Notes: generated by a model from the letters alone, not told the origin. Shown: positions 1 through 6,658, counted from the stretch's first letter. The stretch is DNA of 10,900 bases from Campylobacterales bacterium (GCA_027023175.1 JALVWW010000163.1:1-10900), one strand, 5' to 3'. Translations and numbers: made by a program.

Positions 1-319
1 TATCGGTTATCTTGGTTGATTCAAGTAGTTCAAGATAAAATTTTTCTTTTGGTATATTGTTTATAATGCTGTGGTTTAAGAGAGACTCATCAACATTTAT
101 AAGACCTCTTTTGTTGTCAATTAGTTTGTTTACACCGATATTGTTCAAGGCTATGGAGAGTACTTTGGCTGTTATTTCAAATCTGTCCAAATCAGTGTCG
201 CAATAGTTGAATATCTTGTTTTGTCTGTATAAAATTTCATAAGCTACTATATTATTGTCAATATCAAGGACAGGTTGTCTGCCTATATAAACATCATCCA
301 TTACATAGTTATTGTCCAT
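1..319 (-). CDS. EAL/HDOD (YuxH-like) signalling protein, 5' part only
   Basis: The first 106 codons of a gene that continues past the left edge. The N-terminus reads YIGRQPVLDIDNNIVAYEIL (residues 11-30), the hallmark opening of YuxH-type proteins that pair a degenerate EAL domain with a C-terminal HDOD domain ('ARQPIFD...GYELLFR' in relatives). LLDNK-like (LIDNK, 66-70), an INVDESLL segment and LELLE (96-100, at the place of the EAL signature) follow in the expected order. Because the EAL triad reads LELLE rather than E-A/V-L, c-di-GMP hydrolysis is unlikely. Relatives are thought to act as protein-interaction or signalling scaffolds, but the partner cannot be inferred here. The start at 319 has a weak AGGG about 6 nt upstream; an in-frame ATG at codon 7 is an alternative. 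The HDOD half is predicted from family knowledge and is not visible. Confidence 0.8.
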   Translation of the reverse strand, partial: MDNNYVMDDVYIGRQPVLDIDNNIVAYEILYRQNKIFNYCDTDLDRFEITAKVLSIALNNIGVNKLIDNKRGLINVDESLLNHSIINNIPKEKFYLELLESTKITD

Positions 320-381
320 TAAAAACCCTTATTTTTATAACAATAAAAAATTATAACATAAAAAATCTGAAATATTAACTT
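320..381 (-). promoter_or_regulatory. candidate extended -10 promoter for the EAL/HDOD gene
   Basis: In the 62-nt gap between the rarD stop and the EAL/HDOD start, the minus strand carries TGTTATAAT (perfect -10 hexamer at 350-355 with an upstream TG). About 17 nt further up is TTAATA (373-378), 4 of 6 matches to the -35 consensus. Campylobacterota sigma-70 promoters usually rely on the -10 box, so this is a credible start site and suggests the downstream gene is not only read from rarD. No terminator hairpin is visible in the gap. Confidence 0.5.
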
Positions 382-1245
382 TTATATTTTGATGCTAAAT
401 ATCAAAAGTGCTATCCATATTATAGCAAAAGAGATAAACTTGTGTATATCAAAAGGTTCATGATATAAAAATATAGCCAATAAAAAAGATATAGTCGGTC
501 CGATATATTGAATGAAGCCCAAAGTGGAGTAGGGTATCTTGGTAGCTGCGGCATTGAACCATGCCAAAGGGACAACCGTAACAAATCCTGCTAGAATAAG
601 CAGAGTAGTCTGACTATCCAAAGCAAGATGTAAATGTGACAAGCCGTTTTTATCAAGATATATCATATATATAAGAGCTATAGGAGACATCAAGAGAGTC
701 TCTATAAAAAGCCCGGGCATTGCTACAAGATTTACTTTTTTTCTGACAAGTCCGTAAAAAGCAAAAGAAAAAGCAAGAGCCAAAGCGATAAATGGAAACG
801 ATTTGAGTGTAAAAATTTGGTAAACAACAGCCAAAACAGCTAAAAACAGCGCAAAATTTTGGAGTTTGTTTAATCTCTCTTTTAAAAATATAAAAGCTAA
901 AAGTATACTGACTAAAGGGTTTATAAAATAGCCAAAACTGGCTTCTACAAGTTGGTTTATATTGATAGCTGTGATGAAGATAAGCCAGTTTGTCGTAACC
1001 AAAGCCGAAGAGAGCAAAAGCATTTTAAGCTCTTTGAAATTTTTAAATATATTTTTCAGGTATCTGTACTGCTTTGTAACGATAAGTAAAAATGCCAAAA
1101 AAACAACTGACCATATAATTCTGTTGGCTAAAACTTCAAGGGCGGGTATGTTTGATACCATTTTAAAATATATCGGAACCAATCCCCAGAAAGTAAAAGC
1201 TCCAACAGCATAAATATATCCGACTTTCTCTTTTTTATTTATCAT
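382..1245 (-). CDS. rarD: RarD-type EamA/DMT transporter
   Basis: A 287-residue, strongly hydrophobic protein with the length and layout of the RarD branch of the drug/metabolite transporter superfamily: ten predicted membrane helices in two EamA repeats. Family landmarks are FWGLVPIYFKMVSNIPALEV near residues 18-37, followed by NRIIWS, then SFGYFINPLVSILLAFIFLK and LGFIQYIGPTISFLLAIFLY in the second half of each repeat. It should sit in the inner membrane; the substrate is unknown (the E. coli name came from a chloramphenicol phenotype, and relatives are annotated as permeases). The ATG at 1245 lies inside the ATGA overlap with the stop of a 27-codon ORF immediately upstream, so translation is probably coupled to that small ORF. 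No strong Shine-Dalgarno sequence of its own is seen. Confidence 0.9.
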   Translation of the reverse strand: MINKKEKVGYIYAVGAFTFWGLVPIYFKMVSNIPALEVLANRIIWSVVFLAFLLIVTKQYRYLKNIFKNFKELKMLLLSSALVTTNWLIFITAININQLVEASFGYFINPLVSILLAFIFLKERLNKLQNFALFLAVLAVVYQIFTLKSFPFIALALAFSFAFYGLVRKKVNLVAMPGLFIETLLMSPIALIYMIYLDKNGLSHLHLALDSQTTLLILAGFVTVVPLAWFNAAATKIPYSTLGFIQYIGPTISFLLAIFLYHEPFDIHKFISFAIIWIALLIFSIKI

Positions 1246-1325
1246 CCAAACAGCTTTTCCAAAATGACTTCAAAGAGTACCACACCGATAAGCAAAAATA
1301 AAACTATCAAAACAGTTTGCCTCAT
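1242..1325 (-). CDS. small 27-residue single-pass membrane peptide upstream of rarD
   Basis: A short ORF of 27 codons plus TGA, not previously flagged because of its size. It starts at ATG 1325, preceded by a good Shine-Dalgarno sequence (AAGGGA, 6 nt before the start). The peptide begins MRQT, continues with about 15 hydrophobic residues (VLIVLFLLIGVVLF) and ends in a short amphipathic tail (EVILEKLFG), so it looks like a one-helix inner-membrane peptide. Its TGA overlaps the rarD ATG by 4 nt (ATGA), typical of translational coupling. It could be a small partner of the transporter or only a leader ORF that delivers ribosomes to rarD. No homologue is recognised; the evidence is the Shine-Dalgarno, overlap and helix composition. 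Confidence 0.55.
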   Translation of the reverse strand: MRQTVLIVLFLLIGVVLFEVILEKLFG

Positions 1326-1396
1326 TTAGTATCCCTTAACAAAATATCAAGTATAATATCTGTTATTTTATAATAAGAGGAAATAATACAATCAAT
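1326..1396. promoter_or_regulatory. divergent promoter region between the rarD unit and mqnC
   Basis: This 71-nt, very AT-rich gap separates two divergent transcription units. On the plus strand, TATAAT at 1352-1357 is a perfect -10 box and would give a roughly 30-nt leader containing AGAGGA (1376-1381). On the minus strand, TATACT (complement of 1350-1355) overlaps it and would serve the small ORF and rarD. The shared, near-palindromic AGTATAAT means the two promoters could compete. Neither side has a convincing -35 box, as is usual in Campylobacterota. Confidence 0.5.
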
Positions 1397-2449
1397 ATGC
1401 TAAATGAAAGATTAACCGACAAAGAAGCGATAGATCTCATAAAAAATGCCGACCTTAAAGAGTTGGGTGAAATGGCTACAAAAAAGAAAAACGAACTTCA
1501 TCCAGACAATATAGTCTCTTTTATAGTTGATAGAAATATAAACTATACAAATGTTTGTTGGGTGGATTGCGGATTTTGTGCATTTTACAGGCATGCCAAA
1601 GATGATGATGCTTATGTACTTAGTTTTGAAGAGATAGGTAAAAAAATTGAAGAACTTATAGATATAGGTGGTACTCAGATACTTTTTCAAGGAGGGGTCC
1701 ATCCAAAGCTGAAAATTGAGTGGTATGAAGAGTTGGTTGAGTGGATTCACAAGCACTATCCAACCATCACAATACACGGTTTTTCCGCGGTTGAGATAGA
1801 TTATATATCTAAAGTCTCAAAGATAAGCTATAAAGAGGTTTTGCAAAGACTTCACAACAAGGGGCTTTTTAGTATGCCCGGAGCCGGTGCGGAAGTATTA
1901 AGTGAGCGAGTAAGAAAAGTCATAGCTCCCAAAAAACTGAGCTCAGATGAGTGGATAGCCATACATAGGGCTGCTCATGAGGTAGGTATAAAAACAACAG
2001 CTACTATGATGTTTGGTTCGGTTGATAATGAAGAGGATGTAGTGGAGCATTTTAGACGCATAAGAGAGCTTCAGGATGAAACCGGCGGTTTTAGGGCATT
2101 TATCATGTGGAGCTTTCAGCCAAATCACACAAAGCTTCAAAAAGAGGGTATCGTAACTCACAGGGCTTCGCCAAACAGATATCTAAGGCTTTTGGCAGTT
2201 AGTCGTTTGTATCTTGATAATTTTAAAAATATCCAAAGCTCATGGGTAACGCAGGGAAGTTATGTAGGTCAGTTAGCATTAATGTTTGGAGCAAATGACT
2301 TGGGAAGTACAATGATGGAAGAAAATGTTGTTTCGGCTGCGGGCGTGGCAAATAAAATGAATCAGGCTGAAATGGTAAAGCTTATAAAAGATATAGGTGC
2401 AATTCCTGCCAAAAGAGATACGGCTTATAACATTTTAGAGGTCTATTGA
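1397..2449 (+). CDS. mqnC: dehypoxanthine futalosine cyclase (menaquinone, futalosine pathway)
   Basis: A 350-residue radical SAM enzyme. The cluster motif NVCWVDCGFCAFYR gives C54-x3-C58-x2-C61, and the flanking YTN...CAFYR is characteristic of MqnC and its F420/MqnE relatives. Further landmarks are GGTQILFQGGVHP (about 92-104), a segment beginning TIHGFSAVEI, PGAGAEVLSERVR and the TTATMMFGSVD stretch. MqnC converts dehypoxanthine futalosine to cyclic dehypoxanthine futalosine in the cytoplasm using a [4Fe-4S] cluster and SAM; this is the route by which Campylobacterota make menaquinone for respiration. The length is normal. The nearest Shine-Dalgarno (AGAGGA, 1376-1381) is 15 nt before the ATG, which is long, but no better in-frame start exists. 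The gene probably heads a unit with the M16 and recG genes. MqnE is the alternative paralogue; the W-V-D-C-G-F-C spacing and CAFYR favour MqnC. Confidence 0.93.
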   Translation: MLNERLTDKEAIDLIKNADLKELGEMATKKKNELHPDNIVSFIVDRNINYTNVCWVDCGFCAFYRHAKDDDAYVLSFEEIGKKIEELIDIGGTQILFQGGVHPKLKIEWYEELVEWIHKHYPTITIHGFSAVEIDYISKVSKISYKEVLQRLHNKGLFSMPGAGAEVLSERVRKVIAPKKLSSDEWIAIHRAAHEVGIKTTATMMFGSVDNEEDVVEHFRRIRELQDETGGFRAFIMWSFQPNHTKLQKEGIVTHRASPNRYLRLLAVSRLYLDNFKNIQSSWVTQGSYVGQLALMFGANDLGSTMMEENVVSAAGVANKMNQAEMVKLIKDIGAIPAKRDTAYNILEVY

Positions 2450-2466
2450 GCCTTTGGCTTGGAGTC

Positions 2467-2490
2467 AAGGCGGTAAGGCGGTAAGGAGAT
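2467..2490 (+). repeat. 8-nt direct repeat merging into the Shine-Dalgarno of the M16 gene
   Basis: AAGGCGGT occurs twice in tandem (2467-2474, 2475-2482) and is followed in phase by AAGGAGAT (2483-2490), which supplies the AAGGAG ribosome binding site 8 nt before the ATG at 2497. The 47-nt gap is noticeably richer in G than its surroundings. It may be a simple slippage repeat; a regulatory role is not shown. Confidence 0.5.
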
Positions 2491-2496
2491 TTTAAG

Positions 2497-3780
2497 ATGA
2501 AAAAATTGATTTTAATAATATTTATGATACAAGGATGGCTGATGAGTGCAGTAGTAAAAGAGGTGGAAGTTTCAGGTATAAAAGTACCTGTGATATATGA
2601 AAAAGATAACTCTTTGCCGGTAGTGTCTATGGAGATAGTTTTTAGAAATAGCGGCTCTATGGAAGATGGCAAACATTATGGGCTTGCAAGCTTAACTTCT
2701 AAAATATTTTCCGAAGGTACAAAAAAACTTGGAAGTACCAAATTTGCTGAGATTTTAGATGATAATGCACTGAACTTAAGTGTAAACAATGGAAATGAGA
2801 CTTTTGTTTTTGAGGCAAGTTCACTAAAAGAGAAGTTTAGCTTACTTACCAAAATGTTAAAAGAGCTTTTAAGTGATCCAAATTTGACTCAAAATAGTTT
2901 TGATAAAGTTAAAACACTGACTTTGGGGGCAATTTCATCAAAAGAGAATGATTATGACTATATTGCTTCAGTAGGGCTTAAAAAACTTCTTTTTAAAGGC
3001 ACCCCTTTAGGTCATAGTTCACTTGGAACAAAAGAGAGTATTGAAAAACTTTCACTAAAAGATATAAGAGAATTTATTCAAAAACATATAGTAACATCTA
3101 GAGCCATAGTGGTAATAGGTGGAGATATAGATGAAGATAAAGCATTGCAAAAAGTAAAAGATGTTCTTTCTGTTTTAAAAGCAGGTAGTTATGAAAAAGT
3201 AGGATTTTACAATGCTGATGACAAAGCAGAGCAAAAAATGATCAAAAAAGATACAAAGCAAGCTTATATCTACTTTGGCTCCCCGTTTTATCTAAAAGTG
3301 AATGACAAGGATGCCTACAAGGCAAAGGTAGCTGCTTTTATTTTGGGTTCAAGCGGTTTTGGAAGTAGGCTTATGGAGGAGATAAGAGTCAAAAAAGGGT
3401 TGGCTTATTCGGCTTATGCAAGAGTCAATTTAAACAAATCATACAGTGACTTCAGCGGATATCTTCAAACTAAAACCGATACCAAAGATGAAGCGGTAAA
3501 GTCTGTCAAAGAAGTAGTAGATAATTTTTTACAAAACGGTGCTACCAAAGAGGAGTTAAAGGCTGCAAAAGAGTTTTTAAGTGGCAGTGAGCCTCTCAGA
3601 GTAGAGACACTTTCCCAAAGACTTAACAGAGCATTTTTTGAATACTACAGAGGTCTCGAGCTTGGATACTCTCTAAAAGAGTTGCAACTCATCGAAAAAC
3701 TAACCCTTAAAGATTTGAATGATTTTATAAAAGCTCACAAGGAGATAGAAAAATTATCTTTTTTCATAGTAACAAAGTAG
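2497..3780 (+). CDS. periplasmic M16-family protein lacking the zinc-binding motif
   Basis: A 427-residue M16 (pitrilysin/MPP-like) protein with a signal peptide (KK, hydrophobic core, probable cleavage after ...WLMSA at residue 18), so it acts in the periplasm. The fold is clear: an N-terminal lobe with GLASLTSKIFSEGTKKLGS (62-80), the PLGHSSLGTKESIEKLSLKD connector (170-189), and a C-terminal lobe with FGSRLMEEIRVKKGLAYS (288-305), which is the R...Y substrate-binding region of active relatives. In active enzymes the first segment reads GLAHFLEHMLFKGT with the HxxEH zinc site; here the aligned residues are S65-L-T-S-K69, so all three motif residues are gone. It is therefore probably a non-catalytic subunit, like the R/Y-motif partner of two-subunit M16 proteases, and an HxxEH partner would have to be encoded elsewhere. 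It has a strong Shine-Dalgarno, and recG begins 4 nt after its stop. Confidence 0.88.
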   Translation: MKKLILIIFMIQGWLMSAVVKEVEVSGIKVPVIYEKDNSLPVVSMEIVFRNSGSMEDGKHYGLASLTSKIFSEGTKKLGSTKFAEILDDNALNLSVNNGNETFVFEASSLKEKFSLLTKMLKELLSDPNLTQNSFDKVKTLTLGAISSKENDYDYIASVGLKKLLFKGTPLGHSSLGTKESIEKLSLKDIREFIQKHIVTSRAIVVIGGDIDEDKALQKVKDVLSVLKAGSYEKVGFYNADDKAEQKMIKKDTKQAYIYFGSPFYLKVNDKDAYKAKVAAFILGSSGFGSRLMEEIRVKKGLAYSAYARVNLNKSYSDFSGYLQTKTDTKDEAVKSVKEVVDNFLQNGATKEELKAAKEFLSGSEPLRVETLSQRLNRAFFEYYRGLELGYSLKELQLIEKLTLKDLNDFIKAHKEIEKLSFFIVTK

Positions 3781-3784
3781 ATTT

Positions 3785-5602
3785 GTGAGTTGGTTTGATA
3801 AAGAAGATGAGTTAAATCTTAAAAAGTTAAAAATTAACTCTTTGCTTGATTTGGCACTTTTGATACCCTCATCTTATGAAGATAACTTTTTATCAAATGA
3901 ATTATATCCAGGTAAAGTTTGCGTAATAGATGCAGAGGTAAAAACTCTTCAAAGAGTTCCCAAATATTTAAAAGTAAAGTTTTACTCTTTTAAATTTGAT
4001 AAAGAGATTGAAGGCATCATATTTCACCCCAAGCCTTTTCACAACAAACTTTTCTCTTATGGAGCTAGAGTTTTTATAAAAGGTAAGATTGAGCAAAACT
4101 TTGGAAGAGTTAGTATCATTCAGCCAAAAACCGTTACGGAAGTAAATACAATCAGCTCAAAGTATAAAACACCCTTACGAAATCAAACCGTAAAAAAACT
4201 TATAGATAAATATATCATTAAAGAGAGACTTTTAAAAGAGGGTTTAAGCCTGAAAGAGGCTGATGATTTGCTTTTGTTTCACCATCCCACACATACATTT
4301 TTGGAGCAAAGAGATAGTTTCCGCTATATTCGTACTCTAAAATTTATAGAGATTTTTAATCATTTAAAAAAATTATCATCCAAAAAAAGAGTTTATCATT
4401 CAAGCACAAAACTTGACGGAGATGTAACAAGTTTTATAAAGTCTCTGCCTTTTTCCTTGACGAATGATCAGCGAAAGGCTATAGATGATATAAGGAAAGA
4501 TTTTCAAAGTCCTTATGCTTCAAAGAGGGTGATAGTTGGAGATGTTGGATGCGGTAAAACTATAGTGATACTTGCTTCAGTTGTGATGGCATATCCCAAA
4601 AAAGCAGTTTTGATGGCTCCTACATCCTTGCTGGCTCATCAGATATACTCTGAAGCAAAAAAGTTTTTACCCTCCTTTATAAAGACAGTACTGGTAACCT
4701 CAAAAGAGAAAAATGAAAACCTTGAAGAGTTTGATTTTTTGGTGGGAACCCATGCACTACTATATAAAAAATTGCCCAAATGTGAGCTTGTCATGGTAGA
4801 TGAGCAGCACCGTTTTGGTGTAAACCAAAGAGAGATGATAAAAAACCTTGCCTTAAGAGAGAAAAACAAAAGAGTTCATTTTTTACAATTCAGTGCTACC
4901 CCGATACCAAGGACGCTTGCTATGATAAACTCATCTTTAGTAGATTATACTTTTATAAAAGAGTTACCTTTTAAAAAAGAGATAATTACCAAAATCATCT
5001 CAAGAAGTGATTTTAAAAATTTAATAAACCATATAGAAAATGAGATAAAAAACTCTCATCAAATAGCCATCATTTATCCTCTTGTTGAAGAGAGCGAAAT
5101 GGTATCTTATCAGTCAATAGAGGAGGCAAAGTCATACTGGCAAAAAAGATACAAAAATGTTTTTGTTACTTATGGAAAAGATAAAGAAAAAGATGAGGTA
5201 CTTGAAAATTTTAGGCAAAAGGGTGATATTCTTATATCTACTACAGTTATAGAGGTGGGTATATCACTTCCAAGACTTACAACAGTGGTGATAGTGGGAG
5301 CTGAAAGACTAGGGCTTGCCACACTCCATCAGATACGAGGCAGAGTAAGCAGAACCGGACTCAAAGGATACTGCTTTTTATACACCAATGACAAAAACTC
5401 TAAAAGACTCAAAGAGTTTGCAAAAACTGTAAGCGGATTTGATATAGCTGAGCTTGATTTAAAATATCGACAAAGCGGTGATGTGATAGATGGCAAACTT
5501 CAAAGTGGGAAAATGTTTGAATGGATTGATCTCTCAAAGGATAGAGAGATTGTAAAGCAAGCACAAGAGAGACTCGGGATAGCCCAAGTCTCATTATCTT
5601 AG
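3785..5602 (+). CDS. recG: ATP-dependent DNA helicase RecG (short Campylobacterota form)
   Basis: A 605-residue superfamily 2 helicase that remodels stalled replication forks and Holliday junctions. Order of parts: a short N-terminal region with NSLLDLALLIPSSYED (18-33), an OB-type wedge domain (about 40-120), then the helicase core with Walker A GDVGCGKT (252-259), DEQHRFGV (339-346), SATPIPRTLAM (370-380), STTVIEVGISLP (485-496) and QIRGRVSRTG (517-526). The tail contains the translocation-motif region, where RGPGE of E. coli reads RQSGD (562-566). It is about 90 residues shorter than E. coli RecG, mostly in the N-terminus, as in other members of this phylum. The GTG start (3785) lies 4 nt after the M16 stop and has no good Shine-Dalgarno, which suggests translational coupling. 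Its last bases overlap the convergent hpf gene. Confidence 0.93.
   Translation: MSWFDKEDELNLKKLKINSLLDLALLIPSSYEDNFLSNELYPGKVCVIDAEVKTLQRVPKYLKVKFYSFKFDKEIEGIIFHPKPFHNKLFSYGARVFIKGKIEQNFGRVSIIQPKTVTEVNTISSKYKTPLRNQTVKKLIDKYIIKERLLKEGLSLKEADDLLLFHHPTHTFLEQRDSFRYIRTLKFIEIFNHLKKLSSKKRVYHSSTKLDGDVTSFIKSLPFSLTNDQRKAIDDIRKDFQSPYASKRVIVGDVGCGKTIVILASVVMAYPKKAVLMAPTSLLAHQIYSEAKKFLPSFIKTVLVTSKEKNENLEEFDFLVGTHALLYKKLPKCELVMVDEQHRFGVNQREMIKNLALREKNKRVHFLQFSATPIPRTLAMINSSLVDYTFIKELPFKKEIITKIISRSDFKNLINHIENEIKNSHQIAIIYPLVEESEMVSYQSIEEAKSYWQKRYKNVFVTYGKDKEKDEVLENFRQKGDILISTTVIEVGISLPRLTTVVIVGAERLGLATLHQIRGRVSRTGLKGYCFLYTNDKNSKRLKEFAKTVSGFDIAELDLKYRQSGDVIDGKLQSGKMFEWIDLSKDREIVKQAQERLGIAQVSLS
5569..5592 (-). 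terminator. candidate terminator hairpin for hpf inside the recG 3' end
   Basis: Seven nt beyond the hpf stop, the minus strand can form GAGACTTGGG-CTAT-CCCGAGTCTC, a 10-bp stem with one T-G wobble and a 4-nt loop, followed by the moderately T-rich TCTTGTGCTTGCTTT. The plus-strand copy has a C-A mismatch at the wobble position (6 bp + 3 bp) and is followed by TCATTATCTT-like sequence rather than a clean T-run. Intrinsic termination of hpf transcripts is therefore more likely than termination of recG. The T-tract is imperfect, so the call is tentative. Confidence 0.45.
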
Positions 5603-6138
5603 TAAAGACCGTATTTACCGTCACCTTTTTTGTAAAGAACTCTCATATGGTTGTCTATATCATTGAAAACCAAAAACTGTTTATCACTCTCTTTTAGTTT
5701 TTCAAGAGCTTCTTCAAGTTCAGTCGGCTTGTAAAGGTCTAGCTCCATTGGGATAATTTCATCAGCCAACTCTTCAAATGCTTTTTTCTCTTCTTCAAGA
5801 ATCTTTTTAGCTTCTATCTCTTCAAGTTTTTCGGCTTTGTGTTCCTTTGTTTTGTCGCTGTGTCTTCTTAAGACTTTTTGAGCCCTGTCTATTGCCAAGT
5901 CAACCGCTGCATAAACATCTTTGTCTTTTTGCTTTATGACTACACTGTTTTTATTTGGTAACATTATCACAAATTCAACACTAAAACCTTTTTTACCGTT
6001 TCTTTCATCCGCAGTAACTACAGCTCTTGCTGAAATTATATCCAGATTGTACTTTTCCAATGAACTTATAGCTGCTGATATATGATCTTTAATGGCATCA
6101 GTCAAATCAAATTGTTTTCCAACTATACTGACATTCAT
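5599..6138 (-). CDS. hpf: long-form ribosome hibernation promoting factor (S30AE family)
   Basis: A 179-residue cytoplasmic protein that binds the 30S subunit and drives formation of inactive 100S ribosomes in stationary or starved cells. Residues 1-98 are the S30AE domain (MNVSIVGKQFDLTDAIKDHI at the start, DVYAAVDLAIDRAQKVLRRH at its end). A charged E/K-rich helical linker follows (about 96-125), then the C-terminal dimerisation domain (PMELDLYKPTELEEAL...FLVFNDIDNHMRVLYKKGDGKYGLY), which marks the long form. The chosen ATG at 6138 is preceded by a near-perfect AAGGAG (6144-6149); the longer reading from 6177 adds 13 residues with no family match. It lies 73 nt downstream of the pseudopilin genes and its stop overlaps that of convergent recG by 4 nt. 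Confidence 0.92.
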   Translation of the reverse strand: MNVSIVGKQFDLTDAIKDHISAAISSLEKYNLDIISARAVVTADERNGKKGFSVEFVIMLPNKNSVVIKQKDKDVYAAVDLAIDRAQKVLRRHSDKTKEHKAEKLEEIEAKKILEEEKKAFEELADEIIPMELDLYKPTELEEALEKLKESDKQFLVFNDIDNHMRVLYKKGDGKYGLY

Positions 6139-6211
6139 CTTATCTCCTTTTGTATCAAAATGTTTGGAGAACCTCATTCCCCTGATGAAATTTTATCTAA
6201 AAAAGTATAAA
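6139..6211 (-). promoter_or_regulatory. possible hpf promoter and ribosome binding site
   Basis: The 73-nt gap between the last pseudopilin and hpf shows no terminator hairpin. Just after the pseudopilin stop the minus strand reads TATACT (complement of 6204-6209), and a second -10-like GATAAAAT lies at 6190-6197; either could give hpf its own start. The AAGGAG at 6144-6149 sets the hpf start. Read-through from the pilus-type operon remains equally possible. Confidence 0.35.
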
Positions 6212-6634
6212 TTATGGCTTTTGTATGGTTCGTCTGTGGTATCTTATGGGCTCACTTGAGCCTTTGAAAGTTACATAGGTATCTATGATGACAGTTCCGT
6301 TTGATTCCGGAGTTGAGATAGTATTTGCAAGAAGATGAGAAGGGTTGCATGGAAGTGCATTGCCGATATAATATAAACTTATGTTTACATCATAATTATT
6401 TTCAAAAGTAAAGTTGATATTTTCTATGCAATTTATAGTATTGTCATGTCCTGATATAGCCAACAGTGCAAGTTCGGTAGCACTTTTTGCTAAAAGTTTT
6501 GTCTGCTCACTTACATAGATATCTGAAGTTTGTTTTGTTGTAGTTGATGTTAAAGATATCATCAAAGCCATTAAAGTTGCTATTGTTATCATAACGATTA
6601 TAGCAAGCAATAGAGAAAAACCTTTTCTTTTCAA
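6212..6634 (-). CDS. MshP/PilX-like minor pseudopilin without Glu5
   Basis: A 140-residue prepilin-like protein. The N-terminus MKRKGFSLLLAIIVMITIAT carries a prepilin peptidase site (KRKG|FS) followed by a long hydrophobic helix, but mature position 5 is Leu instead of the usual Glu, as in GspK- and PilX-type tip subunits. The body has ATELALLAISGHD and two cysteines (C69, C96) that could form a disulfide. The chosen start is TTG at 6634, within TTGA shared with the stop of the preceding gene and with AAAAGG 7 nt upstream. The longer reading from TTG 6655 would put a second KG motif in front of the real one. Probable role: inner-membrane assembly, then incorporation at the tip of a pilus or secretion pseudopilus together with the two preceding pseudopilins. 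It contains two D/E-X-N-X-S/T sequons (DVNIS, ESNGT). Confidence 0.78.
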   Translation of the reverse strand: MKRKGFSLLLAIIVMITIATLMALMISLTSTTTKQTSDIYVSEQTKLLAKSATELALLAISGHDNTINCIENINFTFENNYDVNISLYYIGNALPCNPSHLLANTISTPESNGTVIIDTYVTFKGSSEPIRYHRRTIQKP

Positions 6635-6658
6635 AATACAACCTTTTCTTTGCAAAAT
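6617..6658 (-). repeat. 21-nt imperfect tandem duplication at a gene junction
   Basis: On the minus strand, two adjacent 21-nt units (6658-6638 and 6637-6617) both have the form ATTTTG-x-AAAGAAAAGG-TTxT and match at 19 of 21 positions. In the upstream pseudopilin frame the first unit reads TTT TGC (Cys) and the second TTT TGA (stop). In the downstream frame they give QRKGCI and KRKGFS, i.e. a doubled prepilin cleavage motif. The AAAAGG of unit one then serves as Shine-Dalgarno for the TTG of unit two. Confidence 0.75.

Noticed and set aside
962..1213. Plus-strand ORF within rarD
   Set aside because: Antisense shadow of conserved transporter sequence with no family match.
1369..1374. Second TATAAT as the mqnC -10 box
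   Set aside because: Transcription would start about at the AGAGGA, leaving no usable ribosome binding site; the TATAAT at 1352-1357 fits better.
1412..1777. Minus-strand ORF of 121 codons inside mqnC
   Set aside because: It lies antisense to a clear radical SAM gene, has no recognisable domain and no Shine-Dalgarno context; it is a shadow frame. The same applies to the minus ORFs at 1943-2161, 2382-2672, 4639-4869 and 5409-5624.
2450..2472. Possible terminator hairpin after mqnC (GCCTT...AAGGC)
   Set aside because: Only a 5-bp stem with a 12-nt loop and no T-run; too weak to call.
6139..6177. Longer hpf start at 6177 (13 extra residues)
   Set aside because: The extra residues do not match the S30AE family, whereas the ATG at 6138 has a near-perfect AAGGAG and the conserved MNVSI-type beginning.
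6635..6655. Longer start of the MshP-like pseudopilin at TTG 6655
   Set aside because: It would place a duplicated QRKG motif before the real KRKG|FS site and overlap the upstream gene by 25 nt; TTG 6634 gives a clean 4-nt overlap with a Shine-Dalgarno.
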